This document shows, piece by piece, positions 46,486 through 55,734 of a stretch of 64,000 nucleotides of DNA. The notes beneath the pieces are model-generated. The model made no database searches. It was not told where the DNA came from and saw nothing but the letters and a program-made list of their open reading frames with translations. Source of the DNA: Flavobacteriaceae bacterium CG2_30_31_66 (GTDB lineage Bacteria; Bacteroidota; Bacteroidia; Flavobacteriales; Flavobacteriaceae); the NCBI GenBank assembly GCA_001873065.1, contig MNYM01000035.1:1-64000 (forward strand). The letters are read 5' to 3'. The translations under genes were made by a program, and so were the position numbers. The stretch's first letter is position 1. The number at the start of each line of letters is the position of its first letter.

Positions 46486-47709
46486 TTAAAAACCTATCTC
46501 TTTAATTACCTCTTTTTCACCTCTTTTTACAATTACAGATGTTTTATCACCTTCTTTAAAAATTGATAAAGCGCGCATATAACTCATCATATTTGTAATG
46601 GTACTATCACCCAATTGAATGATGATATCTCCTTTTTGCAATCCCGCTTTTTGAGCGGTTTTTCCTTCTGAAATGCCATCAATTCTCATACCTTTTCCAT
46701 CATATAAATAATCAGGAATTACGCCCAAACCAACTTTAAAACGAGGTGTAGATTCACTTTCGTTCACTGTTTTTCTAAATGCCAATTTTCCATTATCATC
46801 CAAATCAGTAATGATGTTAAAAATATATTCCGAAATCAATTTCATTCCGTCATAATTTAGTTTTTCGGAATCATCACTTGGCTTGTGATAATCTTCATGC
46901 TGACCTGTAAAAAAGTGCAACACTGGAATATCTGCCAAATAAAAACTCGTATGATCACTAGGTCCAACTCCAGATTCTTGCTGAATTAATTTGAAATTAG
47001 CATTGTGCGATTTCAACACTTGTTTAAAAATTGGTGAAGTTCCTGTTCCATAAACTGCTAATGTACTGTCATTTTTCATACGACCAACCATGTCCATATT
47101 GATCATATAAGAAACTTTTTTGATGTCTATTGTTGGATTTTTCACAAAATAATTTGAGCCCAATAAACCCATTTCTTCACCAGAGAAAGCCAAGAAAAGA
47201 TAATTATTTCCAGTATTTTTTGCTTTTAATTTTGCTGCCAAATTCAATAAAACTGCTACTCCAGAAGCATTGTCATCTGCGCCATTATGAATGGCTTTAA
47301 TAGTATCTCTGTATAATAAACCTTCTCCACCAAAACCCAAATGATCAAAATGTGCTCCAATAATAATGGTATTTTCAGCGTTGTTATCAAAAAAACCAAT
47401 TACATTATTTCCGGTAATAGTGCCATCACCATTTACATCAAATTTCACTTCATCATGAGGATTTGTTTTTGGTTTGAAACTAAAAGTTTGCAAAAAACCT
47501 TGAGTTCCTTTTGGCTGCAATCCCAATTCTTTAAAACGATTTTCAATATATTTTGCAGCTTCTTTTTCGCCTTTAGTCCCTGTTTGTCTTCCTTCTAATG
47601 CATCAGAAGCTAAAAAAGTAACGTCTTCTTTGATGCGTTCTTCTTGGTTTATTTGTGGTTTGCAAGCAAAAATAAAACCCAAAAAGATAAGAAATAGGAT
47701 GTTTTTCAT
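46486..47709 (-). CDS. M28 family metallopeptidase with PDZ domain
   Basis: A 407-residue lipoprotein (lipobox FLGFIFACKPQ, Cys16). The zinc aminopeptidase core has the ligands in IIGAHFDHLGFG (His), NGADDNASGVAVL (bridging Asp), LAFSGEEMGLLGS (catalytic Glu and ligand Glu), INMDMVGRM (Asp) and HEDYHKPSDD (His). A PDZ domain occupies about 320-400 (GMRIDGISEGKTAQKAGLQK, then GDIIIQLGD). It probably trims peptides in the periplasm or at the surface. Divergent from the TolB-like gene across a 45-bp gap. Confidence 0.92.
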   Translation of the reverse strand: MKNILFLIFLGFIFACKPQINQEERIKEDVTFLASDALEGRQTGTKGEKEAAKYIENRFKELGLQPKGTQGFLQTFSFKPKTNPHDEVKFDVNGDGTITGNNVIGFFDNNAENTIIIGAHFDHLGFGGEGLLYRDTIKAIHNGADDNASGVAVLLNLAAKLKAKNTGNNYLFLAFSGEEMGLLGSNYFVKNPTIDIKKVSYMINMDMVGRMKNDSTLAVYGTGTSPIFKQVLKSHNANFKLIQQESGVGPSDHTSFYLADIPVLHFFTGQHEDYHKPSDDSEKLNYDGMKLISEYIFNIITDLDDNGKLAFRKTVNESESTPRFKVGLGVIPDYLYDGKGMRIDGISEGKTAQKAGLQKGDIIIQLGDSTITNMMSYMRALSIFKEGDKTSVIVKRGEKEVIKEIGF

Positions 47710-47754
47710 AATGTTATCTATTATTTTTGCAAAGTTAAATAATTTAAAAACAAA

Positions 47755-48840
47755 ATGAGAATTCTTTCAGTCCTTCTATTCGCTTGTATACTATTTTCTT
47801 GCAAAAACGAAAAAAAACAAGTCGTAAAAGATGTAAAAGAAAAAAATCCATTGATTTATAAAGATGAAAAACATTTCAAAAATCTAACGCAAATCACCTT
47901 TGGTGGTGACAATGCAGAGGCATATTGGAGTTTTGATGACAAACAAATTGTTTTTCAATCCAATAATAAAAATTGGAATGTAAACTGTGATCAAATGTTT
48001 TTGATGAATGTTGGGGAAACGTTCAAAGATAAAATACCACCCATGATTTCAACAGGTTTTGGACGCACCACTTGTGCTTATTTTCTGCCAGATAGTAAGC
48101 ATTTTGTGTATGGCTCAACGCATTTGGCGGGCAAAGAATGTCCTATAGTTCCTTTAAGAGAAAACGGCAAATATGTTTGGCCAATTTATGATACTTTTGA
48201 CATTTTTGTAGCTGATTTACAGGGAAATATCATCAAACAATTAACCAATGAAATTGGGTATGATGCCGAAGCAACTGTATCTCCAAAAGGTGATAAAATT
48301 GTTTTTACATCAACCAGAAGTGGTGATTTAGAATTATATACCATGAATATTGATGGTACAGATGTAAAACAAATTACCAATGAATTGGGGTATGATGGAG
48401 GTGCCTTTTTTTCTCCGGATGGAACAAAATTGATTTTCAGAGCGTCAAGACCAAAAACGGAAGCCGAAATCAAAGCATACAAAGAATTGTTTGCCAAAGG
48501 TTTGGTAGAACCAACTGACATGGAATTGTTTATTTGTAATGCTGATGGTTCAGAATTACGTCAATTAACGGATTTAGGAAATGCCAACTGGAGCCCGTTT
48601 TTTCATCCTTCAGGAAAAAAAATATTGTTTTCTTCTAATTTTGAAGCGGAAAGAGGTTTTCCTTTCAATTTATATCTGATTGATTTGGATGGAAAAAACC
48701 TAGAAAGAGTAACTCATGGTGAAACTTTTGATGCTTTTCCTGTGTTTTCAAATGATGGAAAAAAATTGATTTTTTCATCCAACAGATTTAATGGCGGAGG
48801 AAGAGATACGAATTTGTTTATTGCAGAATGGCAAGACTAA
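47755..48840 (+). CDS. TolB-like beta-propeller lipoprotein
   Basis: A 361-residue lipoprotein (LLFACILFSCKNEKK, Cys16). It contains repeated PD40/WD40-like blades of the form SPKGDKIVFTSTRSGDLELY, FSPDGTKLIFRASRPK, FHPSGKKILFSSNFE and FSNDGKKLIFSSNRF. These resemble the TolB propeller, but a TolB N-terminal domain is absent. Role unknown; perhaps protein or peptide binding in the envelope. It shares a 45-bp divergent promoter region with the M28 peptidase and is followed by an EF-hand gene. Confidence 0.88.
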   Translation: MRILSVLLFACILFSCKNEKKQVVKDVKEKNPLIYKDEKHFKNLTQITFGGDNAEAYWSFDDKQIVFQSNNKNWNVNCDQMFLMNVGETFKDKIPPMISTGFGRTTCAYFLPDSKHFVYGSTHLAGKECPIVPLRENGKYVWPIYDTFDIFVADLQGNIIKQLTNEIGYDAEATVSPKGDKIVFTSTRSGDLELYTMNIDGTDVKQITNELGYDGGAFFSPDGTKLIFRASRPKTEAEIKAYKELFAKGLVEPTDMELFICNADGSELRQLTDLGNANWSPFFHPSGKKILFSSNFEAERGFPFNLYLIDLDGKNLERVTHGETFDAFPVFSNDGKKLIFSSNRFNGGGRDTNLFIAEWQD

Positions 48841-48868
48841 TTTTATTCAAAGTTTAAAATTCAAAATT

Positions 48869-49141
48869 TTGGCTTGGACAAAGGAAAAAATTTTAAAAAA
48901 TATTGAAAGCTTAATGCGAGATAAATTTACCCATCCAAAAGAAGCTTTTGATTTTTACGACGAAGACAAAGATGGTTTTTTAACAAAGAATGATTTCAAA
49001 AATTTATTGAAACAAGCCAATGTTAGCATTTTGATTCGTGGTTTGGTTGCCGAATTTATGCTACAAAGTTTTGATAAAAATGGTGATGGTTTGGTTGATT
49101 GGGATGAATTTCAAGGGGCGATTGCTGAGACTGAACTATAA
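48869..49141 (+). CDS. EF-hand domain protein
   Basis: A 90-residue acidic protein with two complete EF-hand loops: DEDKDGFLTKND (near residue 31) and DKNGDGLVDWDE (near 70), each with acidic residues at the calcium positions. The frame is open further upstream into the TolB-like gene, but the conserved start LAWTKEKILKNIES points to a TTG at 48869 (MAWTKEKI). It is 28 bp after the TolB-like stop, so probably cotranscribed. Cytoplasmic calcium binding is expected; partner unknown. Confidence 0.78.
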   Translation: MAWTKEKILKNIESLMRDKFTHPKEAFDFYDEDKDGFLTKNDFKNLLKQANVSILIRGLVAEFMLQSFDKNGDGLVDWDEFQGAIAETEL

Positions 49142-49286
49142 GTTTTGACACTATCGCAAAAAGTGAGTAAACTTAAATTGAGTTGATGGGTTATTTTCAA
49201 TTAAACTGTTATACAAAGTTTGCCTACTATGCGTTTCTAAGTTTTTTGAAAAGATGCATATACTTCAATTTATTAAATTTACAATC

Positions 49287-49454
49287 ATGAATCAAAGAAT
49301 CAAATACTGTCATATCTGTAACATAAATGGCGAAACAATGTATCGGGTTCAGTATAAAAACCCAAAAGAATGGGTGTTTGTATGCAAAAACTGTTTACTG
49401 AACCTTAAAAAAGACAATCCTTTGTATGTTTATGGTGGCACTTGGAAGCGATAA
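49287..49454 (+). CDS. Small zinc-ribbon-like protein
   Basis: A 55-residue protein starting at the ATG at 49287 (MNQRIKYCHICNINGE...). Two CxxC pairs, YCHIC and VCKNC, flank a 29-residue middle with KNPKEWVF, suggesting a zinc ribbon. It ends in PLYVYGGTWKR. I recognise no named family, though the pattern looks conserved rather than random. Isolated gene beside an insertion-sequence scar. Confidence 0.6.
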   Translation: MNQRIKYCHICNINGETMYRVQYKNPKEWVFVCKNCLLNLKKDNPLYVYGGTWKR

Positions 49455-49516
49455 TTTATAAGAGAATTGTAACGCTTATTTTTCATAGAACTCTTTGATC
49501 GCTGAAAAATTACCTT

Positions 49517-49640
49517 CTATCTATTCGTTAGGTTTTCTATCATATCTTTCAGAGAATCAGAAATTAATACTCCAAGTTCTTTATAGCCTTTGTTTGGATA
49601 GTGAACATCTGGATATTTTAATAAAGTTGGGTGTTTAATC
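49517..49640 (-). pseudogene. C-terminal remnant of an SGNH/GDSL-type hydrolase
   Basis: On the minus strand a frame of about 40 codons reads HPTLLKYPDVHYPNKGYKEL, then GVLISDSLKDMIENLTNR and a stop at 49517. DVHYPNKGY resembles the Asp-His catalytic block near the end of SGNH esterases. Upstream the frame is closed by stops and there is no N-terminal part. The break coincides with the start of the adjacent IS3 remnant, so the gene was probably cut by that insertion. Confidence 0.5.
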
Positions 49641-49667
49641 TAAGAGAAAAAAGATGAATGTTAACTT

Positions 49668-50230
49668 ATGAAACGCGATAGAAAAATTTACGAACCCGCA
49701 TTGAAGATAAAAGCGGCAAAATTAAGTAAGGAACGGACAAACATTACAGAATTATCAAAATATCTTGGAATCAAAGTTGGCATGCTCTATAGGTATCGCA
49801 AAGAATACAATCAATTTGGGAAAGGTAATTTTCTTGGAAAAGGGGTTTTAAAAAAAACTTCATAGCAAAAAACAATCAGTGAGCTTTAAACAAAACTCAA
49901 AGATGCTCAACTAGAACGTGACCTTTTAAAAAAAGCAATAGACATTTTTTTCAAGAGCGGTCGATAAAATTTGGTTTTATAAAATACCTTGAAAAAATAT
50001 ATACGATTGAAAAAATGGGTGAAATGCTTGAGGTAACAAAGCAATAATAATAGCTAGAAATTCAAAATTATTTCAAAAAAAAAGCATAAAATGGCGAAAA
50101 GAAAAATAATTACTATTTATTTCGCATCCAAACAGTGTTTTTAGCGGAAAGTTTTTTTTAAAACGTTGAAAACAGAATTAATTTATGAAAAAAACTATCA
50201 TAATTTAAATGGTTTTGTTATTGAAAAAAG
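49668..50230 (+). mobile_element. Decayed IS3-family insertion sequence
   Basis: A 65-residue OrfA-like start (MKRDRKIYEPALKIKAAKLS, then ELSKYLGIKVGMLYRYRKEY) is a transposase HTH. After its stop, other frames read DAQLERDLLKKAIDIFSR (the typical OrfA end), KIWFYKI, MGEMLEVTK and near the end FFLKTLKTELIYEKNY, as in the OrfB integrase C-terminus. Most of the DDE core is missing and stops are frequent, so it cannot transpose. Clear terminal inverted repeats are not visible. It lies between the hydrolase remnant and the initiator tRNA. Confidence 0.75.
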
Positions 50231-50305
50231 GGTCGCAGCTTAAACCTCCCCGTAACTTCTGGGGAACTAGTGAATATCTTATATCCTAAAAAAATCCTAT
50301 ATAAC

Positions 50306-50336
50306 AAAAAAGACAAGTCTAAAAAACTTGTCTTTT
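50306..50336 (-). terminator. Terminator after the initiator tRNA
   Basis: Hairpin AAAAGACAAGT / ACTTGTCTTTT with an A+T loop and, on the minus strand, a T run. It begins 10 bp past the tRNA 3' end. Confidence 0.8.
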
Positions 50337-50345
50337 AAAATCTTG

Positions 50346-50418
<73 letters not shown>

Positions 50419-50428
50419 ATTTGGATTG

Positions 50429-50461
50429 CAAAGATACAACAGATGACAACTAAACTCCAAA
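50429..50461 (-). promoter_or_regulatory. Promoter of the initiator tRNA
   Basis: On the minus strand, TTTG (50461-50458), a 21-bp spacer and TATCTTTG (50436-50429), ending 10 bp before the tRNA 5' end. A full match to the Bacteroidota consensus. Confidence 0.68.
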
Positions 50462-50610
50462 CTTTATTTGAAATATTTTGAATAAACCGTAAAGTTCGTC
50501 CAAATAAAAGAATTATTGAAATTTATGAAACCATGAATTTATATAAAATCAAAAACTGAAATCAATAGAAAAATGGGGTGATTAATGAGTATTTAATACG
50601 TCTGAACGAA

Positions 50611-51759
50611 TTACTCTCGCATCAATTTAGATTGACTTCTGAAAAATAGTTGAGAAATTGGTATAATCAACAATCCTACAACAACAAAAATTAAAAAGGC
50701 ATTTTTCAATCCAAAAGCATGCGCTAGATACCCAATTAAGGGTGGTCCTATAAACATACCAAGAATTCCATAGGTCGAAATGATAGAAATCGCCATTCCA
50801 GGAGAATATTTATTGGAAGTTCCTGCCAAGGCAAAGGTCATCGGAAATAATGCTGCTGTTCCAAATCCTACAAAACAAAATCCAAGCAACGCTGACCAAA
50901 AATAGGGAAACAATACCGCAACCAATATTCCTAAAATGATAACCAATGAACTAAATATATAGGTTTTTTTCATGCCAATTCTCTGTACTAATTTATCAGA
51001 AAAAAATCTTGAAAATGCCATGCAAGCCATGAAAGATAAATATCCATAAGTAAAAATCGGTTCGTTGATCACTTCTTTAAAATACACACCACTCCAATCA
51101 AACATGCCTCCTTCGCAAATTGCAGCTAAAAAAATAATGACACCCAAATAAACAATAAATGGATCTGGTTTTCCAAAAATGAGTTTGTTTCCTGTAGAAG
51201 ATTTGTCGTTTTTTATCGTATATAAATAAGCTATAATTATGAGCACTGTCGTAAAAATTGAAACGCTCATTAAATGAGTTCCAATACCAATATTCATTTT
51301 CACCATCAATGTTGAAATTGCAACACCTACCAAACCTCCTGTGCTCCAAAGTCCGTGAAACGAACCAACAATCCGCTTCTCAAAATTTCGTTGCACAATA
51401 ATAGATTGTGTATTAATAGCAATGTTTAAGATTCGCATAAAAAAGGAAAAAAAACTAATTGCCACAATCAATCCAAGAGTTGTTTGCACAAATCCAATCC
51501 AAATTAAAGTAACATTAAATAGTAAAAAACCAACCAACATCGGCTTTCTACTATCAAATTTTGACACCAACCAACCCGAAATTGGCAACCCAATCAACGA
51601 ACTTATTGGCATTGCTAACAAAATAGTGCCTAATTCGGCTTCATTTAAATCAAAAAAAGTTTTCAATGTCGGAATTCTAGAAGCCCAAGTTGCAAAAGTC
51701 AATCCCGATAAAAAAAAGAATGTTCCTAAAGCAATTCGTTGTTTGACTTTTTCTTCCAT
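50611..51759 (-). CDS. Major facilitator superfamily transporter
   Basis: A 382-residue inner-membrane protein with 12 predicted helices. The frame extends 51 nt further up, but MEEKVKQRIALGTFFFLSGL from the ATG at 51759 is the natural start. Residues about 8-120 contain TFATWASRIPTLKTFFDLNE followed by AELGTILLAMP, a pattern seen in YbjJ-like and fucose/sugar-type MFS proteins. The substrate is not predictable. Single gene, divergent from era. Confidence 0.88.
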   Translation of the reverse strand: MEEKVKQRIALGTFFFLSGLTFATWASRIPTLKTFFDLNEAELGTILLAMPISSLIGLPISGWLVSKFDSRKPMLVGFLLFNVTLIWIGFVQTTLGLIVAISFFSFFMRILNIAINTQSIIVQRNFEKRIVGSFHGLWSTGGLVGVAISTLMVKMNIGIGTHLMSVSIFTTVLIIIAYLYTIKNDKSSTGNKLIFGKPDPFIVYLGVIIFLAAICEGGMFDWSGVYFKEVINEPIFTYGYLSFMACMAFSRFFSDKLVQRIGMKKTYIFSSLVIILGILVAVLFPYFWSALLGFCFVGFGTAALFPMTFALAGTSNKYSPGMAISIISTYGILGMFIGPPLIGYLAHAFGLKNAFLIFVVVGLLIIPISQLFFRSQSKLMRE

Positions 51760-51871
51760 ATTGTGAGCATAAATAAATGCGTGCAAATTTAAGAAAATCC
51801 TAAAAAGCATCCTTCAATTATTCATCAAATAATCAACGACTTTAGAAATAAAACTGTTTATATTTGCCATT

Positions 51872-52756
51872 ATGTTACACAAATCTGGTTTTGTAAATAT
51901 CATCGGAAATCCGAATGTAGGAAAATCTACCTTGATGAATGCTTTGGTGGGCGAAAAACTTTCTATAATTACACCAAAAGCGCAAACTACAAGACACCGT
52001 ATTTTAGGCATCGTCAATCACGAAGAATATCAAATTGTTTTTTCTGACACACCAGGAATCATAAAACCTGCGTATGAATTGCAGGCTTCTATGATGGATT
52101 TCGTAAAATCTGCTTTGGATGACGCAGACATTTTGATTTATATGGTGGAAGTGGGTGAAACTGCTCAAAAAAATGAGGATTTTTTCAAAAAAATCATCAA
52201 TAGTAAAATTCCTGTAATTTTATTATTAAACAAAATCGATAAATCTACCCAAGAAGAAGTTGAAAAAAAAATCGCTTATTGGCGAGAAAAAATACCCAAT
52301 TCATTTGTGTACATTATCTCTGCTTTGGAACGATTTAATGTAGATGTCGTTTTTTATAAAATCCTAGAATTACTGCCTGAAGGACCTCCTTTTTATCCAA
52401 AAGATCAATTAACAGACAAGCCTGAACGCTTTTTTGTGAATGAAAAAATTCGTGAAAAAATCTTGATTCACTACAAAAAAGAAATTCCGTATTCTGTAGA
52501 AGTAGAAACCGAAAGTTTTATCGAAGAAGAAACCATTGTTCGAATTCGATCCGTAATTATGGTTGAAAGAGAAACCCAAAAAGGGATTATTATCGGTCAT
52601 AAAGGAACAGCGATCAAAAGAGTTGGCGCTGAAGCTCGAAAAGATTTGGAACGTTTTTTCCAAAAAAAAGTGTTTATAGAATTGTACGTGAAAGTCAATA
52701 AAGATTGGCGAAGTGACAAAGGTCAACTAAAAAGATTCGGCTACAACCAAAGTTAA
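51872..52756 (+). CDS. era: GTPase Era
   Basis: A 294-residue essential GTPase that binds the 3' end of 16S rRNA and aids 30S assembly. G1 is GNPNVGKST (near residue 12), G3 is DTPGI, G4 is NKID, and the C-terminal KH domain shows IIIGHKGTAIKRVGAEARKD. Normal length. Its stop overlaps by 4 bp the stop of the convergent membrane protein gene. Confidence 0.96.
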   Translation: MLHKSGFVNIIGNPNVGKSTLMNALVGEKLSIITPKAQTTRHRILGIVNHEEYQIVFSDTPGIIKPAYELQASMMDFVKSALDDADILIYMVEVGETAQKNEDFFKKIINSKIPVILLLNKIDKSTQEEVEKKIAYWREKIPNSFVYIISALERFNVDVVFYKILELLPEGPPFYPKDQLTDKPERFFVNEKIREKILIHYKKEIPYSVEVETESFIEEETIVRIRSVIMVERETQKGIIIGHKGTAIKRVGAEARKDLERFFQKKVFIELYVKVNKDWRSDKGQLKRFGYNQS

Positions 52757-53277
52757 TTCGTGATTACCGAAATCATCAAATCATGCAAAATCTTGATTTG
52801 TGGTTTTCCAATATCTTTTCCTATTTTTCCTAAAAAGTAAAGTAGTATCCAAAATAATGGTAAAAAAATAACCATCATTAATGGAAAAAAGTACGCTTCT
52901 TTTAAGGATATTTTGGTATACAACATTGTCGAAAACACCAAAAATAACCCACCAACCACAAAATGTATGAACATAAAAAACGTCCAAACTTGTGGTTTAG
53001 GTCCAAATAAACCCCTGATTTCAGTAACATTTTCATCCTTTTCAACAAATTCTAAATGCAATTGAGGAGACCAAAAATGTTCGTCTTTTTTTGGAACGCT
53101 GATAAAAATGTGGTGATCCACAATCACAGCTCTACAATTGGTGTTTTTGGTTTTGAAAGTTTCAGAAAAACGGTTGATAACACTTTTAGGAGATGCATTG
53201 AAATCAATCGTAAAACGAGGTCTTAAAAAAAGTTCAGCATTTCTTTTTTCGATGAGAAGTGTGGTGTTTTTGTCCAT
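52753..53277 (-). CDS. Two-helix membrane protein, unknown
   Basis: A 174-residue protein. Residues 1-90 are soluble (NAELFLRPRFTIDFNASPKS, AVIVDHHIFISVPKKDEHFW). Two hydrophobic helices follow at about 95-117 (VWTFFMFIHFVVGGLFLVFS) and 125-147 (YFFPLMMVIFLPLFWILLYF), with a polar tail. It may sense or bind something in the cytoplasm, but I know no family. Located alone between era and der, opposite in direction to both. Confidence 0.72.
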   Translation of the reverse strand: MDKNTTLLIEKRNAELFLRPRFTIDFNASPKSVINRFSETFKTKNTNCRAVIVDHHIFISVPKKDEHFWSPQLHLEFVEKDENVTEIRGLFGPKPQVWTFFMFIHFVVGGLFLVFSTMLYTKISLKEAYFFPLMMVIFLPLFWILLYFLGKIGKDIGKPQIKILHDLMISVITN

Positions 53278-53363
53278 AAAATCAACTCGTTTGACACAGA
53301 TTAAATTTACAATAAATAATCGTATCTTAAATTGTACCTTTGCAAAAAATTATCCGTAATAAA

Positions 53364-54674
53364 ATGAATAGTATTGTTGCCATTGTAGGAAGACCAAATG
53401 TAGGAAAATCAACACTTTTTAACAGGTTGGTTCAAAGAAGAGATGCAATTGTCGATTCAATAAGTGGCGTGACAAGAGACCGTCATTACGGAAAATCGGA
53501 TTGGAATGGAAAGCAATTTTCGGTGATTGACACTGGAGGTTATGTGATTGGATCTGATGATATTTTTGAAGAAGAAATTAGAAAACAAGTTGCTTTGGCA
53601 ATTGACGAAGCTGATATCATTATTTTTGTAGTCGATGTTGAAGAAGGCATTACGCCTATGGATGCTGAGGTTGCAAAATTATTGCATAAAGTAAAAAAAC
53701 CTATTTTTACGGTAGTCAATAAAGTGGATAATTCCATGCGTGAAACTGATGCATTAGAATTCTACAACTTAGGTTTGGGCGATTATCACACCATTTCTTC
53801 TATGAATGGAAGTGGAACTGGTGATTTATTGGATGCTATAATCACTAAAATGCCTGAACCTGAAGCCATAAATCCTGATGAAGAAGAATTGCCAAGATTT
53901 GCCGTTGTTGGAAGACCTAATGCTGGAAAATCATCCTTTATCAATGCGTTGATTGGCGAAGAAAGAAACATTGTTACAGACATTGCTGGTACAACTAGAG
54001 ATGCTATTGATACCAAATACAATCGTTTTGGATTTGATTTTAACTTAGTAGATACTGCTGGAATCAGAAAAAAATCGAAAGTAAAAGACGATTTAGAATT
54101 TTATTCTGTGATGCGTGCTGTGAGAACTATTGAATATGCAGACGTTATTATTCTGATTGTTGATGCCACTCGTGGTTTTGAAGGACAAGATCAAAATATT
54201 TTTTGGTTGGCAGAAAAAAACAGAAAAGGAGTGGTGATTCTCATCAACAAATGGGATTTGATGGAAAAAGAAACCAATACCTTGCGTGATTTTGAAGCAA
54301 AAATTAGAGAGCAAATTGCACCTTTTACGGATGTGCCAATTATCTTTATTTCAACATTGACCAAACAACGTATTTTCAAAGCTATTGAAACTGCTGTGGA
54401 AGTTTTTCAGAATCGAAAAAACAAAATTCCTACTTCGAAATTCAATGAAGCGATGTTAGAATTGGTAAAAACTTTTCCACCACCAGCTATCAAAGGAAAA
54501 TATGTGAAAATCAAATATTGCATGCAATTGCCAACGCCAACACCACAGTTTGTGTTTTTCTGTAACTTGCCTCAATATGTAAAAGAACCTTACAAACGTT
54601 TTGTGGAAAATAAAATGCGTGAGATTTACAACTTTTCTGGAGTGCCAATTACGATTTACTTTAGACAGAAATAA
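53364..54674 (+). CDS. der: GTPase Der (EngA)
   Basis: A 436-residue double GTPase needed for 50S ribosome assembly. The ORF begins 24 nt earlier, but the ATG at 53364 gives the standard [20 protein letters not shown]. Second G1 is [16 protein letters not shown] (near residue 181), with G3 DTGGY and DTAGI, and G4 NKVD and NKWD. The KH-like C-terminal domain ends [20 protein letters not shown] box at 53335-53342 lies upstream. A decayed copy of the last 50 bp occurs about 800 bp downstream (55436-55486). Confidence 0.96.
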   Translation: MNSIVAIVGRPNVGKSTLFNRLVQRRDAIVDSISGVTRDRHYGKSDWNGKQFSVIDTGGYVIGSDDIFEEEIRKQVALAIDEADIIIFVVDVEEGITPMDAEVAKLLHKVKKPIFTVVNKVDNSMRETDALEFYNLGLGDYHTISSMNGSGTGDLLDAIITKMPEPEAINPDEEELPRFAVVGRPNAGKSSFINALIGEERNIVTDIAGTTRDAIDTKYNRFGFDFNLVDTAGIRKKSKVKDDLEFYSVMRAVRTIEYADVIILIVDATRGFEGQDQNIFWLAEKNRKGVVILINKWDLMEKETNTLRDFEAKIREQIAPFTDVPIIFISTLTKQRIFKAIETAVEVFQNRKNKIPTSKFNEAMLELVKTFPPPAIKGKYVKIKYCMQLPTPTPQFVFFCNLPQYVKEPYKRFVENKMREIYNFSGVPITIYFRQK

Positions 54675-54867
54675 GGTTGATTTAATTTTTATTTGCGAAC
54701 TCAATACCTTTTTTTTTATTGTGTAAATCAATTATAAATTTACACAATTCATTGTTCTGTATAAATGAAAAAACCACTTCAGATTTTGAAACGTTTTCAT
54801 TTTTTTAGGACTAATTTGCGTTATAATGATCCGAAAAAAAACAATAAGATTAATTTGTTGCAGGTGG

Positions 54868-55317
54868 CTAAACAGATGAATTAGAAATATCACGATATAT
54901 TTTCCATTTTCCGTCTTCCATTTTCCAAACTACGATAAATTTTCCTTTGTCTAAGATTTGATTTGCTTCTCCTTGCAATTCGTAGGTACCAATTTCAACA
55001 ACAGCATCTGGTCATCCCATTACCTCTTCAGTTGCTAAAACAATGTTTTTTGTGCCCATTGCTTGTTCACCTTTAAAGAACATTCCAAGAGCTTATGAAC
55101 CGCAGAATTTTGGAGCGCCTATTGGGATGATGCAACCGACTTTTGTGTATTTACTCGTAAACAAATTAACGTCACCTTTGGCAAAACCGTATCCAAAGGT
55201 TTTGTTACTTTCTGTAATGGCAGCTTTTGCTTTGGTTAAATCATAAGGTGTTGATACCTCTTTTTTGCAGGCTAAAAATAGTAACACTGAAAATGGAATA
55301 TTTATCATTTTTTTCAT
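54868..55317 (-). pseudogene. NTF2-like (DUF4440) lipoprotein gene with two in-frame stops
   Basis: A frame of 149 codons runs from MKKMINIPFSVLLFLACKKE to EDGKWKIYRDISNSSV. It is interrupted by TAA after GAPKFCGS and by TGA after ATEEVMG, with no frameshift. The preserved sequence (TKAKAAITESNKTFGYGFAK, PDAVVEIGTYELQGEAN, GKFIVVWKMEDGKW) is a typical SnoaL/DUF4440 fold of a small secreted protein, and the N-terminus keeps a lipobox. Two nonsense mutations without other damage suggest recent inactivation. Confidence 0.82.
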
Positions 55318-55435
55318 ACTAGATTCATTTTAGTTGGCTAGATTAATTGGTTTATTGATTCGTAATTTTTATTTAGAAATAAAGTGAAATTTTAATTTAA
55401 TCCTAAATTTCATCGAAAAATCGTTGTTAAAGCAA

Positions 55436-55486
55436 AATTTACAACTTTTTTGGAATGTCAATACGATTTATTTCAGACAGAAATAA
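55436..55486 (+). repeat. Degenerate copy of the der 3' end
   Basis: About 50 bp resemble 54623-54674: both contain ATTTACAACTTTT, then TACGATTTA, then AGACAGAAATAA, with scattered substitutions and small indels between them. The two copies flank the DUF4440 pseudogene in direct orientation. Confidence 0.65.
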
Positions 55487-55680
55487 ATGTTTACTTGATT
55501 GAATATTCGAATTTTAACTCGATAATATTATGATTTTACATAATAAATAAATTGAATGTTTTATAAGTAATTCGGCAAAACAATTATTTGAATCAAATTT
55601 TGATTTAAAATTAAGCATCTTTTAAATCAATAAAAAAACAATAAGCTGTTTTGCTAAAGCACAAATAACTTTTTAAAAAA

Positions 55681-55711
55681 TTTGGTATAGTTATATTTTT
55701 AAATATCTTTG
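55681..55711 (+). promoter_or_regulatory. Promoter of the BspA-like gene
   Basis: TTTG at 55681-55684, a 19-bp spacer and TATCTTTG at 55704-55711: an exact match to the Bacteroidota consensus, 23 bp before the ATG. Confidence 0.72.
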
Positions 55712-55734
55712 TTTAAATCATTTTAATTTAAATT

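Larger units (their letters stand above)
55318..55734. other. 417-bp intergenic region before the BspA-like gene
   Basis: No credible ORF. It holds the degenerate der-end copy (55436-55486) and the promoter of the following gene (55681-55711). The rest is A+T-rich and featureless by eye. Confidence 0.6.
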
